A DNA stretch of 6,314 bases from an uncultured Chlamydiae bacterium (GCA_937894565.1 CALBHK010000028.1:1-6314); one strand, 5' to 3'; positions 1 to 6,238 are shown, counted from the stretch's first letter. Translations and numbers: made by a program. The notes: generated by a model from the sequence alone, not told the origin.

Positions 1-32
1 TAAAAAAGAAAAAAGTTATAGCTTAGTGTAGT
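1..32. other. Short A-rich leader before dapF
   Basis: Only 32 bases precede dapF. The window opens with TAA, which could be the stop codon of an upstream gene, but the frame cannot be known. The stretch is A-rich and has no Shine-Dalgarno or complete promoter. The real dapF promoter may lie outside the window or dapF may be cotranscribed with an upstream gene. Confidence 0.4.
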
Positions 33-800
33 ATGAGATTTTCCAAATATTCGGGCTGCGGGAATGATTTTGTTATTGTGGATAAAGCAGAGCTCTCTGC
101 AGCGTTCTCTTCTGAAGAAGTGCGTTTTTTATGCCATCGTCATCAGGGTATAGGGGCCGATGGGGTCATTCTCTATGGCCCCTCTCTAATCGCCGATTTT
201 AGCATGCATATTTACAATGCAGATGGCAGTGAAGCTTCCATGTGTGGCAATGGCATTCGCTGTTTAGCTCATGCTTTATTTCCCAAGATAAAATCCCCCC
301 ATTTTACAATTCAATCCAAAGCAGGTATGCATCAAATCAATATAGAAGAAGATGAGATCACCGTTTCAATGACCCCCCCTCAAGTTCAGAATGAAGAATT
401 AACTCTTTCGGTTGAAGAAAAAAAATGGGTAGGAATGCATATCAACACAGGTGTCCCCCACTTTGTAATTAAGAGCGAAAATCTTTCTGAAGTAGATGTG
501 GAAAAAGTGGGCAAACAATTACGCTTTCATCCTCATTTTGGACAGGAAGGCAGCAATGTTACATTTTATGCCATCACTCAGGATGGAATTGCCATTCGAA
601 CTTATGAAAGAGGGGTGGAAGCTGAAACGCTTGCGTGTGGCACTGGAGCGTGCGCCGCGGCCTATGCAGCAGATTTTAGCTCTGTTTATGTGAAATTGCC
701 TTCTCAAGAATCTCTATTTATTTCTGTTGAAAAAAAGACAGGATCTATTTTCATGAAGGGCAAGGTAAAGCACATCTTCGATGGTGTCTTAACAAGATAA
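33..800 (+). CDS. dapF: Diaminopimelate epimerase (DapF)
   Basis: The enzyme interconverts LL- and meso-diaminopimelate in the cytoplasm, the last step before meso-DAP enters peptidoglycan or lysine synthesis. The 255-residue protein shows the family signatures in order: GNDF at residues 10-13, HRHQGIGADG at 35-44, NADGSEASMCGNGIRC at 62-77 with the first catalytic cysteine at C71, NTGVPHFV at 138-145, and ERGVEAETLACGTGA at 192-206 with the second catalytic cysteine at C202. Both cysteines are intact, so it should be active. It is slightly shorter than the roughly 270-280 residues of typical DapF. An in-frame TAG at 24-26 blocks extension beyond ATG 33, and no Shine-Dalgarno is visible in front of it. 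Chlamydial DapF has been reported also to racemize glutamate; whether this one does cannot be read from sequence. The next gene downstream is the UPF0158 protein, as in Chlamydia. Confidence 0.96.
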   Translation: MRFSKYSGCGNDFVIVDKAELSAAFSSEEVRFLCHRHQGIGADGVILYGPSLIADFSMHIYNADGSEASMCGNGIRCLAHALFPKIKSPHFTIQSKAGMHQINIEEDEITVSMTPPQVQNEELTLSVEEKKWVGMHINTGVPHFVIKSENLSEVDVEKVGKQLRFHPHFGQEGSNVTFYAITQDGIAIRTYERGVEAETLACGTGACAAAYAADFSSVYVKLPSQESLFISVEKKTGSIFMKGKVKHIFDGVLTR

Positions 801-818
801 AAAAAATAACAAGATGGA

Positions 819-999
819 CAGAGATACGCGTCAGGCTAACTCATGAGGACAAGAGAGATTAACCGCAGAGCCGCAGAGTTCGCTGAGCAAACGCAGAGGA
901 ATACATTCGGTATTGAGTTTTTTTACTCCTCAGCGTTGCCTTTGCGGCTCTGCGGTTAATCTCTCTTATCCTCATGAGTTTGATACCCGCGCCTCTCTG
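819..999. repeat. Long intergenic palindrome (REP/MITE-like) built of CGCAGAG units
   Basis: This 181-bp element is symmetric about a single axis near 909. The core arms, 838-875 and 943-980, pair at 37 of 38 positions, the only mismatch being C850 with A968. In the same register, with no indel, the outer arms 819-830 and 988-999 pair at 10 of 12, and an inner stem 892-900/927-935 (shifted by a few bases) pairs at 8 of 9. The left half carries the heptamer CGCAGAG at 864, 872 and 892, plus a variant CGCTGAG at 881; the right half holds complements such as CTCTGCG at 948-954. It lies between two genes, has no open reading frame of note and is GC-richer than its AT-rich flanks. Similar CGCAGAG-rich intergenic repeats are familiar from several bacterial phyla, so it is probably a dispersed repeat. 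As RNA it would form one very stable hairpin and could stop or protect the dapF transcript. Confidence 0.85.
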
Positions 1000-1026
1000 C
1001 CTGATAGCTCTTTTTTTGGTATCCTG

Positions 1027-1055
1027 TTGCGCTTAAGCAAAAAAACCGATAGAAT
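1027..1055 (+). promoter_or_regulatory. Candidate sigma70-like promoter for the UPF0158 gene
   Basis: TTGCGC at 1027-1032 (3 of 6 to consensus) and TAGAAT at 1050-1055 (5 of 6) are separated by 17 bases. The -35 box overlaps a small dyad, TTGC at 1027-1030 with GCAA at 1037-1040, around a GCTTAAGC palindrome at 1031-1038. The gene start is about 30 bases downstream of the -10 box. The spacing is ideal but the -35 match is weak. Confidence 0.45.
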
Positions 1056-1070
1056 GTGCTAAAAATAGAT

Positions 1071-1076
1071 AAAGGA
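1071..1076 (+). promoter_or_regulatory. Ribosome binding site of the UPF0158 gene
   Basis: AAAGGA lies 8 bases before the ATG at 1085 and supports that start. It is one of the clearer Shine-Dalgarno sequences in a window where dapF and the 2370-3299 gene show none. Confidence 0.6.
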
Positions 1077-1084
1077 ATCCTCCA

Positions 1085-2239
1085 ATGGTCACGAAAAAAA
1101 AACAAGCCCCGCAAGCCACTGTTGCTCAAAATCCTCTTTTGTTACGTGCTCAAAGATTAATGGAAGCCTTTGCCAAATCCGATGATGAACGTGATTTTTT
1201 TCTGGATAACCGCGAGGGTTTTATTGTTTTTGTCGATTTGGACAAATCTGAAGAAGAGCTGCAAGCTCTACACGATGAGCTTGATCACGAACCCGAGCGC
1301 TACTTCCTAATTCCTAAACCTACTTTTTTTGAAATCAAAAAAATTATGGAGAGTTTTGTTAATGAAAAAGTCTATGATATCGATACTAAAGAAAAACTCC
1401 TAGACATCATTCAATCTAAAGATTCCAGAGAAAACTTTCTCAACTTCCTCTACGATCAAATTCTTGAATTAGAAAAATGGCAGCAATTTTATCAAGAAAG
1501 ATCCCGTATTCGTATTATCGAATGGTTAAGAGAAAATGGATTCCAATTTGTATTCGAAGAAGATTTAGAGTTTACATCTGACTTATTGGAAAAAATTAAA
1601 ATACACCTCTTTGAAAAGAATGTGGACAAAGAAGTTGAGGCTGCACGAAAAGCGATTATTGCTAAGTCTAAATCCTATTATACAAGCGAGGCTTTGAATC
1701 CTCGTCCTAAAAGAGGGCGTCCTCCTAAAAAAGCTATTAAAGCAGAGTTCGAGCCGCAAGTATCTGTCGATCTCTATACAACCGTCCCTAAAATTATTCG
1801 TCCTTTTTTATTCATTCCAGACTCCTCACACCCTTCTGCAGCTACATTTTCAGCTCGTTATGATGATGAAACAGAATTGTTGGCGAGTAAACGTAACCAC
1901 AGTGGATCTGAAGCACGTGCTGTGATTGAAAATCTTAATCGTAAACTAGCCTCTTTACGTAGTTTGGGCAGCGAATGGCTAACAAATGATGATGATGAGA
2001 TCTCTCCCTTAGATAAAATAGATGATGAAGATGATGAAGATGAAGATGACGAAGATGACTTTGACACAATCGTTCCTGCTAAAGGCGCTAGTGTGGAAAA
2101 AGCCAAACCAACCAATGGAAAAAACATACCTACCACTAAAAATAAAGCAGTTAAGAATACTCCTCCAGTTAAAAAAACACCTCCACCTAAACAATCCCCT
2201 CCACCTAAAAAAACGCCTCCTCCTAAAAAGAAAAAATAG
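1085..2239 (+). CDS. UPF0158 family protein with AT-hook, acidic run and Lys/Pro-rich tail (Chlamydia CT429-like)
   Basis: The function is unknown. Residues about 15-180 match my recollection of the UPF0158 family: a charged helical region with DDERDFFLDNREGFIVFVD at 33-51, ERYFLIPKP at 71-79 and IRIIEWLRENGFQF at 142-155. The next part is unusual. A classic AT-hook, KRGRPPKK at 209-216, would fit the minor groove of AT-rich DNA. Residues 302-327 are almost entirely Asp and Glu. The last 26 residues are imperfect six-residue units (TPPVKK, TPPPKQ, SPPPKK, TPPPKK) ending in KKKK, like a linker-histone tail. No signal peptide or membrane segment is seen, so it should be cytoplasmic. It follows dapF as CT429 follows CT430 in C. 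trachomatis. I infer a DNA- or nucleoid-associated role; the acidic run may fold back on the basic tail. Family assignment is fairly sure, the role is not. Confidence 0.88.
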   Translation: MVTKKKQAPQATVAQNPLLLRAQRLMEAFAKSDDERDFFLDNREGFIVFVDLDKSEEELQALHDELDHEPERYFLIPKPTFFEIKKIMESFVNEKVYDIDTKEKLLDIIQSKDSRENFLNFLYDQILELEKWQQFYQERSRIRIIEWLRENGFQFVFEEDLEFTSDLLEKIKIHLFEKNVDKEVEAARKAIIAKSKSYYTSEALNPRPKRGRPPKKAIKAEFEPQVSVDLYTTVPKIIRPFLFIPDSSHPSAATFSARYDDETELLASKRNHSGSEARAVIENLNRKLASLRSLGSEWLTNDDDEISPLDKIDDEDDEDEDDEDDFDTIVPAKGASVEKAKPTNGKNIPTTKNKAVKNTPPVKKTPPPKQSPPPKKTPPPKKKK

Positions 2240-2289
2240 ATTCTTTGAGCCGACATTCCGCTCTTCCCTGGTTAGAAAAATGTAATATT

Positions 2290-2365
2290 TTGATTCTCAG
2301 TGAGATAAAAAAGCGCAGGAATATTTATAAATATTCCGAGCATTTTTTATGTCTCTGAGGATTAA
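2290..2365. terminator. Bidirectional rho-independent terminator between convergent genes
   Basis: A perfect 20-bp palindrome at 2318-2337 (GGAATATTTA and its complement) is extended, after a small internal loop, by GC at 2313-2314 with GC at 2340-2341 and by an A-tract at 2307-2312 facing a T-tract at 2343-2348. Outside that, CTCAG near 2296-2300 and CTGAG near 2354-2358 continue the dyad imperfectly. The T-tract serves the + strand gene ending at 2239, and the A-tract reads as a T-tract for the - strand gene ending at 2370. The stem is AT-rich, so termination strength is uncertain. Confidence 0.75.
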
Positions 2366-2369
2366 AAGA

Positions 2370-3299
2370 TTACGTTTTTTCAACCTGTGAAGTGCGGAAT
2401 GTCGGGTGAGCCCGCCATGTGCGCAAACGCGCGCAAAAAGCGGCAAGCTCTTGGCGCAACCCCATAGTCTTCTGCGCATACTGCAGCTGTTGCTGTTGGT
2501 ACTCCCTTCGCCCTTCTTCTGTTTCAATGCGAATGGGCGCGTAGCCTTGTTCTTCCAAATCGTAGGGGCTTGCACGCATGTCAATTTCACGCCCTTCTAC
2601 CGCAAGCAAAAAAGCTTGTGCAATAAAATCAGAGCCTATCCAGGGCCATAATTTAGTTGCCCATTTATAAATATCCATATTTGCATGCAAGCATCCCGCT
2701 TGCTCATTTTGAATACGATGTTCAAGAGTTGGTTTAAACAAATTGAGCTTTTCTGCCTGAGGAGTAAAAAAACGATAGGCGTCGTAATGTGTGCAGCAAA
2801 GATTTTGACTTTCAACAAAACGCGCTAATTCATCTGGAGGTAGTCGTAGGCGCTGCCCAGCATGCCGCAGCTCCTCAGGCGAGAGACGGTAGACCATAGC
2901 CCACTCATGCAATCCAAAACAGCCAAAACGAGGCGTTCTCTCTAAAATAGCATTGCATAATTCTTCAACAAATTTAACCAAAGAAAGCACTTGAGCCTCT
3001 AAGCGGTGCGGATTTAATTTCAAAACCCCCTCACTTACCTCAAACCAATGCTCACTAAAGCGGTGAGTTTGAGCCTTTTTTTCAATAATTAAAGCCTCTT
3101 CAAAAGAGGGAACCCATAATTTAAGCTTCGCAGGAGAAAAAGAATAGTAAGTGAAGAGAAAATCATAAACGGGATGCTTTTCTCTTAGACTACGACGTCG
3201 TAAAAATGCATCCGCCATCGGGGAAACAAGTGCCTCATGGGCTTTTGTTCGCTCTGTCCATTCCTCTACTGATAAGGTTTTCATAAATCTAAAAAACAT
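2370..3299 (-). CDS. Conserved protein of the family often annotated '3-methyladenine DNA glycosylase'
   Basis: I recognise a family common in actinobacteria and often labelled 3-methyladenine DNA glycosylase. It lacks the helix-hairpin-helix and GPD pattern of AlkA/MutY-type enzymes, so the label should be treated as unproven. Signatures in order: HPVYDFLFTYYSF at 42-54, FGLHEWAMVYR at 128-138, LCCTHYDAYRFFTP at 167-180, AGCLHANMDIYKWATKL at 201-217, DMRASPYDL at 240-248 and IETEEGRREY at 258-267. The clustered C168, C169, H171, C203 and H205 could bind a metal; this is inference. No signal peptide or membrane segment is seen. The start is uncertain: ATG at 3299 and the second ATG at 3284 (MKTL) both lack a Shine-Dalgarno. 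The last 20 or so residues are basic and look less conserved. It is divergent from the DHH gene and convergent with the UPF0158 gene. The 3' end is clearly GC-richer than the rest. Confidence 0.85.
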   Translation of the reverse strand: MFFRFMKTLSVEEWTERTKAHEALVSPMADAFLRRRSLREKHPVYDFLFTYYSFSPAKLKLWVPSFEEALIIEKKAQTHRFSEHWFEVSEGVLKLNPHRLEAQVLSLVKFVEELCNAILERTPRFGCFGLHEWAMVYRLSPEELRHAGQRLRLPPDELARFVESQNLCCTHYDAYRFFTPQAEKLNLFKPTLEHRIQNEQAGCLHANMDIYKWATKLWPWIGSDFIAQAFLLAVEGREIDMRASPYDLEEQGYAPIRIETEEGRREYQQQQLQYAQKTMGLRQELAAFCARLRTWRAHPTFRTSQVEKT

Positions 3300-3316
3300 A
3301 TAAAGTTAAAGAGCCC

Positions 3317-3346
3317 ATAATGGCATAACAGATGAAAATTTATCAA
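3317..3346 (-). promoter_or_regulatory. Candidate promoter for the 2370-3299 gene
   Basis: Read on the - strand, TTGATA (3346-3341, 5 of 6 to consensus) and CATTAT (3322-3317, 4 of 6) are 18 bases apart inside the 62-bp divergent gap. The predicted transcript start, near 3310, leaves only about 11 bases before ATG 3299 but about 26 before ATG 3284, which slightly favours the shorter protein. On the + strand only a weak CATAAT at 3316-3321 without a convincing -35 box is seen for the DHH gene. Confidence 0.4.
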
Positions 3347-3361
3347 TAAAAGAGACCCATC

Positions 3362-4288
3362 ATGAATAAAAAATACATCGTTGTGGGGGGAAGTGCCTAC
3401 GCAGATATAGATGTGTTGGCTTGCATAGCAGCTTATACCCAACTTCTTACTTTAAAAGATTATCAAGCTCAAGGAATCATCACAGGTCCATGGAATCAAA
3501 CAATTCCCCGTTCAGTTAGACAATGGCCAACAGAAATTGTCCACCATTTTTTGCCAACAGATGAGTCTTGCCAATTTATTTTAGTCGATGTTTCTGATCC
3601 AAAATTTCTCGAAAAATTTGTTAAAATTGAAAATGTGATCGAAGTCTATGACCATCATTATGGACATGAAGCTTTTTGGAAAGAACAATTACCAAATTCT
3701 GCTTTTATTGAGCATGTGGGGGCTTGTGCAACATTGATATGGGAAAGATTTAAAAAAGAGGGAGTGCAAAATTCCATTTCTACCATCAACGCTAACTTGT
3801 TATACACCGCCATTTTTGCAAACACTTTGAATTTTAAATCTCTTGTCACAACAGATAGGGATCTCATTGCTTGTGAAGAACTTTTAAAACATATCGATCT
3901 CCCCATTGATTGGAAGGCAACATACTATGCAGAAGTAGCTGAAGAATTTAACAAAAACCTGTCTGTTCATATTCATAAAGACACAAAACTCATTCATCTA
4001 AATGGCATGCCTATTCATTTTGGGCAAATTGAGATTTGGAATGCATATCCCATCCTTAACAAATTTGAATCCAAGTTCATTCCCAAATCTAATGAGGAAT
4101 GGCTGATCAACATTGCAAGTATCGAAGAGGGCGTATCCTATTTTTACACCAATTCCGAACGTCTTCAAAAAATAATTGCGCAAATTACAGAAGCTAAAGA
4201 AATAAATGGATTCCTACAAGTAGCGCAACGATTATGGCTAAGAAAAGAAATTTTAAGAGAGTTTTTAGCCCTGCCCACCCGCCAATAA
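3362..4288 (+). CDS. DHH family phosphoesterase, Mn-pyrophosphatase/PRUNE-like, with altered metal ligands
   Basis: The fold is that of DHH phosphoesterases, metal-dependent enzymes acting on pyrophosphate, polyphosphate or nucleotides. The 308 residues are close to family II pyrophosphatase length. Motif I is YADIDVLACIAAY at 13-25 with D15 and D17. Motif II is VDVSD at 75-79 with D76. Motif III is YDHHYGHEAF at 96-105 with D97, H98 and H99. Then come EHVGACATLIWE at 117-128 and motif IV, AIFANTLNFKS, at 150-160. The C-terminal RK at 294-295 recalls the SRKKQ motif of the DHHA2 domain. Two usual ligands differ: the position of the pyrophosphatase motif I histidine (PRUNE-type asparagine) is S11, and the motif IV aspartate is N154. 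The substrate is therefore open and activity may be reduced. No secretion signal is seen. The start has only a poor purine-rich AAAAGAGA upstream at 3347-3354. It converges with the serine hydrolase gene, with a 43-bp gap. Confidence 0.85.
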   Translation: MNKKYIVVGGSAYADIDVLACIAAYTQLLTLKDYQAQGIITGPWNQTIPRSVRQWPTEIVHHFLPTDESCQFILVDVSDPKFLEKFVKIENVIEVYDHHYGHEAFWKEQLPNSAFIEHVGACATLIWERFKKEGVQNSISTINANLLYTAIFANTLNFKSLVTTDRDLIACEELLKHIDLPIDWKATYYAEVAEEFNKNLSVHIHKDTKLIHLNGMPIHFGQIEIWNAYPILNKFESKFIPKSNEEWLINIASIEEGVSYFYTNSERLQKIIAQITEAKEINGFLQVAQRLWLRKEILREFLALPTRQ

Positions 4289-4331
4289 TTAATAAATTTG
4301 TTAGTAAATACCGATTCCAAAACTCAGGTTT

Positions 4332-5936
4332 TTAAGCAGGTAATCGAGCTCCAATAAATTCTGCCAGGTTTGTAGCAGCTGGGGGATCCAAATTGCCCAC
4401 AACAGTTACAATATATCCGGACTGTGGGTAAATTCTTAGTTCCCCATTTACGCCTTCAGATCTACCTTCATGACCGAACCAAAGGTCTCCATCTTGAAAT
4501 CCTAATGTGTAATTAGCTACAGGATAATCTTCATGTGTCACACGCTTTGGAGTGGTGATGGATTTCATAGAATCTGTATTGAGCAACTTATTCTCAAGGA
4601 GTGCGTTGGCAAAGCGGTTTAGATCTTCTGCATTGGAATACCCTCCTCCAGCAGGGGAGCCCCGCATAAACAATGCATCCATATTATTTTTCAATCCATT
4701 TTTTTTTCGTATATACCCGGTTGCCACATTAGGCATTTCATCTGTTTTTAAATGGAAATCTGAATCTTTCATCTCTGCCTTATCGAAAACCCGTTCTTGA
4801 ATGCAATCGTAATAACTTTTATTTGAGACTTCCTCAATGACTGCACCTAAGAGCACGAATCCATAATTGCTGTAGTTCCATTCGGTGCCAGGAGTGAACA
4901 GGGGCTGACGATCACGAAAGAGGTGCATATAATCCTTTGGTCCCATATCCTTACTAAGTTCATCTTCCGATAAGCGACCGGTACCGCCCGTATGAGTGAG
5001 CAATTGTTCAATTGTAACTTTCGCTAATTCGGGATCAATATCCTTCTTTAAATACTTTCCTATAGGATCTTTTAGATCAATTTTTCCTTCTTCAGCTAAT
5101 TGATGAATGGCAACTACGGTAAACATTTTTCCCATTGAAGCAAGATTGAATTTTGTCTGTAGATTGTTTTCTGATTGTGTTTCAATGTTAGATTTACCGA
5201 CAGAGCGAGAAATCAGTGGTATTGGATTTCCAACTTTAGTCAACAAAATGGTTCCTGAGAATTTACCTTGTTCCTCTAATCGGTTAATCTCCAAATCGAT
5301 GGCTTTAAGCGCTTCGCTTTCAGACATGCGCTGGACTTGTTCATGATCGATGCTTGCGGGCTCTAAATTCATATTCAAAATTAATGGATTTTTTCCTGTT
5401 TCCACCTCAAGAGTCATAAAGGCATGTTCTTGAAATTTGCATTGTTCCTGAAGAAGAACCTTGACTTGCGTTGGAGAGGACTCAACGATTTCAACGAAAT
5501 TAAAACCTTGCACCTCTTCAAAAAAATTTAGATTCCCCTCTTCTGAATAATCTTCAGGATTTTTAAATTGATGTTTGAATTCACGTATCAGATTCTCATC
5601 TCCACTATTAAAGCAGCTTAACCACTTCCAAAATTGTTTTTCTGCTTTCCCTATGGGCTTTGAATCTTTCCCTATAATTTCTTGAAATACGACTTCAATT
5701 TTCTCTTGAGATTTTAGATCGGAATGAATTGAAGATATAAATTCAGGAACACTCTCAAAAGATAAGGTTTCTATGTTAGTACGCAGTTTAGAAATGGCGG
5801 GTTCGCTACCTAATATTTTATAGTTTTTTCCAGAAATCAAAATCGTATCCTTTGAACTCTTATTAACCTCATGAAGACTCAGTTCATAGACGCCGGTTTG
5901 ATCTTTAATGCCCAAAGAAAAATGAGATGGATTCAT
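4332..5936 (-). CDS. Beta-lactamase-fold serine hydrolase (class C/esterase type) with long N-terminal extension
   Basis: Residues about 208-532 form a serine hydrolase of the class C beta-lactamase/DD-peptidase/esterase superfamily. The catalytic motifs are complete: SMGK at 267-270 (nucleophile S267, K270), YSN at 355-357 and HEG at 489-491. LLTHTGGTG at 312-320, LFTPGTEWNYSNYGFVLLG at 346-364 and SPAGGGYSN at 427-435 are also typical. Residues about 98-195 (WKWLSCFNSGDENLIREF and following) resemble the small domain often seen ahead of this hydrolase domain. Residues 1-95 are an extra module I do not recognise. There is no signal peptide or lipobox, so the protein is cytoplasmic or exported another way. 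The substrate cannot be told; peptide, ester or peptidoglycan fragments are possible, and antibiotic resistance is not implied. The start is supported by GGGGA 7 bases upstream (minus-strand reading of 5944-5948). It follows the 70-residue gene by 32 bases in one operon. Confidence 0.92.
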   Translation of the reverse strand: MNPSHFSLGIKDQTGVYELSLHEVNKSSKDTILISGKNYKILGSEPAISKLRTNIETLSFESVPEFISSIHSDLKSQEKIEVVFQEIIGKDSKPIGKAEKQFWKWLSCFNSGDENLIREFKHQFKNPEDYSEEGNLNFFEEVQGFNFVEIVESSPTQVKVLLQEQCKFQEHAFMTLEVETGKNPLILNMNLEPASIDHEQVQRMSESEALKAIDLEINRLEEQGKFSGTILLTKVGNPIPLISRSVGKSNIETQSENNLQTKFNLASMGKMFTVVAIHQLAEEGKIDLKDPIGKYLKKDIDPELAKVTIEQLLTHTGGTGRLSEDELSKDMGPKDYMHLFRDRQPLFTPGTEWNYSNYGFVLLGAVIEEVSNKSYYDCIQERVFDKAEMKDSDFHLKTDEMPNVATGYIRKKNGLKNNMDALFMRGSPAGGGYSNAEDLNRFANALLENKLLNTDSMKSITTPKRVTHEDYPVANYTLGFQDGDLWFGHEGRSEGVNGELRIYPQSGYIVTVVGNLDPPAATNLAEFIGARLPA

Positions 5937-5968
5937 AGCTGTTCCCCTTTATTAAACCTCTTGCGTAA

Positions 5969-6181
5969 TTAGCTTTTTTTCTTCATCGAGTTGTTAAATA
6001 AGTTCCCCAATTGTGAATCTTCCGATACAATTTTTTTCACTTTTTTCCCTTGCATATCTCCACTTGTCTCAGATGTCTTGCTATCCTTGTCAATTTCATC
6101 AATCTGATCCAAATAATTCTGATACTGCTGATATTGTTTCACTCTTCTTGAACGTTTTAATTCATCATCAATTGGATCCAT
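5969..6181 (-). CDS. Small hypothetical protein, first gene of an operon with the serine hydrolase
   Basis: I do not recognise this 70-residue protein. It is highly charged, with no membrane segment and no cysteine. Residues 8-32 (KRSRRVKQYQQYQNYLDQID and following) look like an amphipathic, Gln/Tyr-rich helix, possibly a short coiled coil. A Ser/Thr/Lys-rich probably disordered middle and a terminal KKKS follow. Coding is well supported: a strong GAGGTGA Shine-Dalgarno lies 4 bases before the ATG, a near-consensus promoter lies directly upstream, and the next gene begins 32 bases after its stop with its own good Shine-Dalgarno. Operon structure suggests it works with or is coexpressed with the hydrolase, for example as a partner or chaperone, but that is inference. 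Confidence 0.75.
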   Translation of the reverse strand: MDPIDDELKRSRRVKQYQQYQNYLDQIDEIDKDSKTSETSGDMQGKKVKKIVSEDSQLGNLFNNSMKKKS

Positions 6182-6185
6182 TACT

Positions 6186-6192
6186 TCACCTC
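6186..6192 (-). promoter_or_regulatory. Strong ribosome binding site of the 70-residue gene
   Basis: The - strand reads GAGGTGA four bases before the ATG at 6181, close to the ideal anti-16S complement GGAGGTGA. It is the best Shine-Dalgarno in the window and is the main reason to accept this short reading frame and its start. Confidence 0.7.
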
Positions 6193-6208
6193 GTCACTTT
6201 AAAATTAA

Positions 6209-6238
6209 ATTATACAATAATGATAATATAAATGTAAA
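6209..6238 (-). promoter_or_regulatory. Sigma70-like promoter for the small gene and serine hydrolase operon
   Basis: On the - strand TTTACA (6238-6233, 5 of 6) and a perfect TATAAT (6214-6209) are separated by 18 bases. The start of transcription should fall near 6202, giving a leader of about 20 bases that includes the Shine-Dalgarno. The surrounding sequence, with T-tracts just upstream of the -35 box, is very AT-rich, as in UP-element-like regions. Confidence 0.65.

Noticed and set aside
864..954. CRISPR-like array of CGCAGAG heptamers
   Set aside because: The repeats are too short and lack spacers of regular length; they are part of one palindrome.
1858..2256. 132-residue open frame on - strand opposite the UPF0158 gene
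   Set aside because: Its poly-Ser and Gly/Val-rich sequence is the antisense of the Asp/Glu codons and Pro/Lys repeats of the real gene.
2022..2285. 87-residue + strand frame overlapping the UPF0158 3' end
   Set aside because: Met/Lys and Leu-rich low-complexity product of the shifted GAT/GAA and CCT repeats; no ribosome binding site.
2297..2651. Open frames overlapping the 3' end of the 2370-3299 gene on both strands (97 and 81 residues)
   Set aside because: They lie across the terminator or antisense to strongly conserved coding sequence and have no start signals.
4289..4331. Possible terminator between the convergent DHH and hydrolase genes
   Set aside because: Only an AT-rich weak dyad and a 4-5 bp AAAAC/GTTTT stem are present; not enough to call a terminator.
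4332..5936. Calling the serine hydrolase an antibiotic-resistance AmpC beta-lactamase
   Set aside because: The SxxK and YxN motifs are shared by esterases and peptidases; there is no export signal, and the HEG motif replaces the KTG of true AmpC enzymes.
6013..6231. 72-residue + strand frame antisense to the small gene
   Set aside because: The - strand frame has a strong Shine-Dalgarno and a near-consensus promoter; this one has neither.
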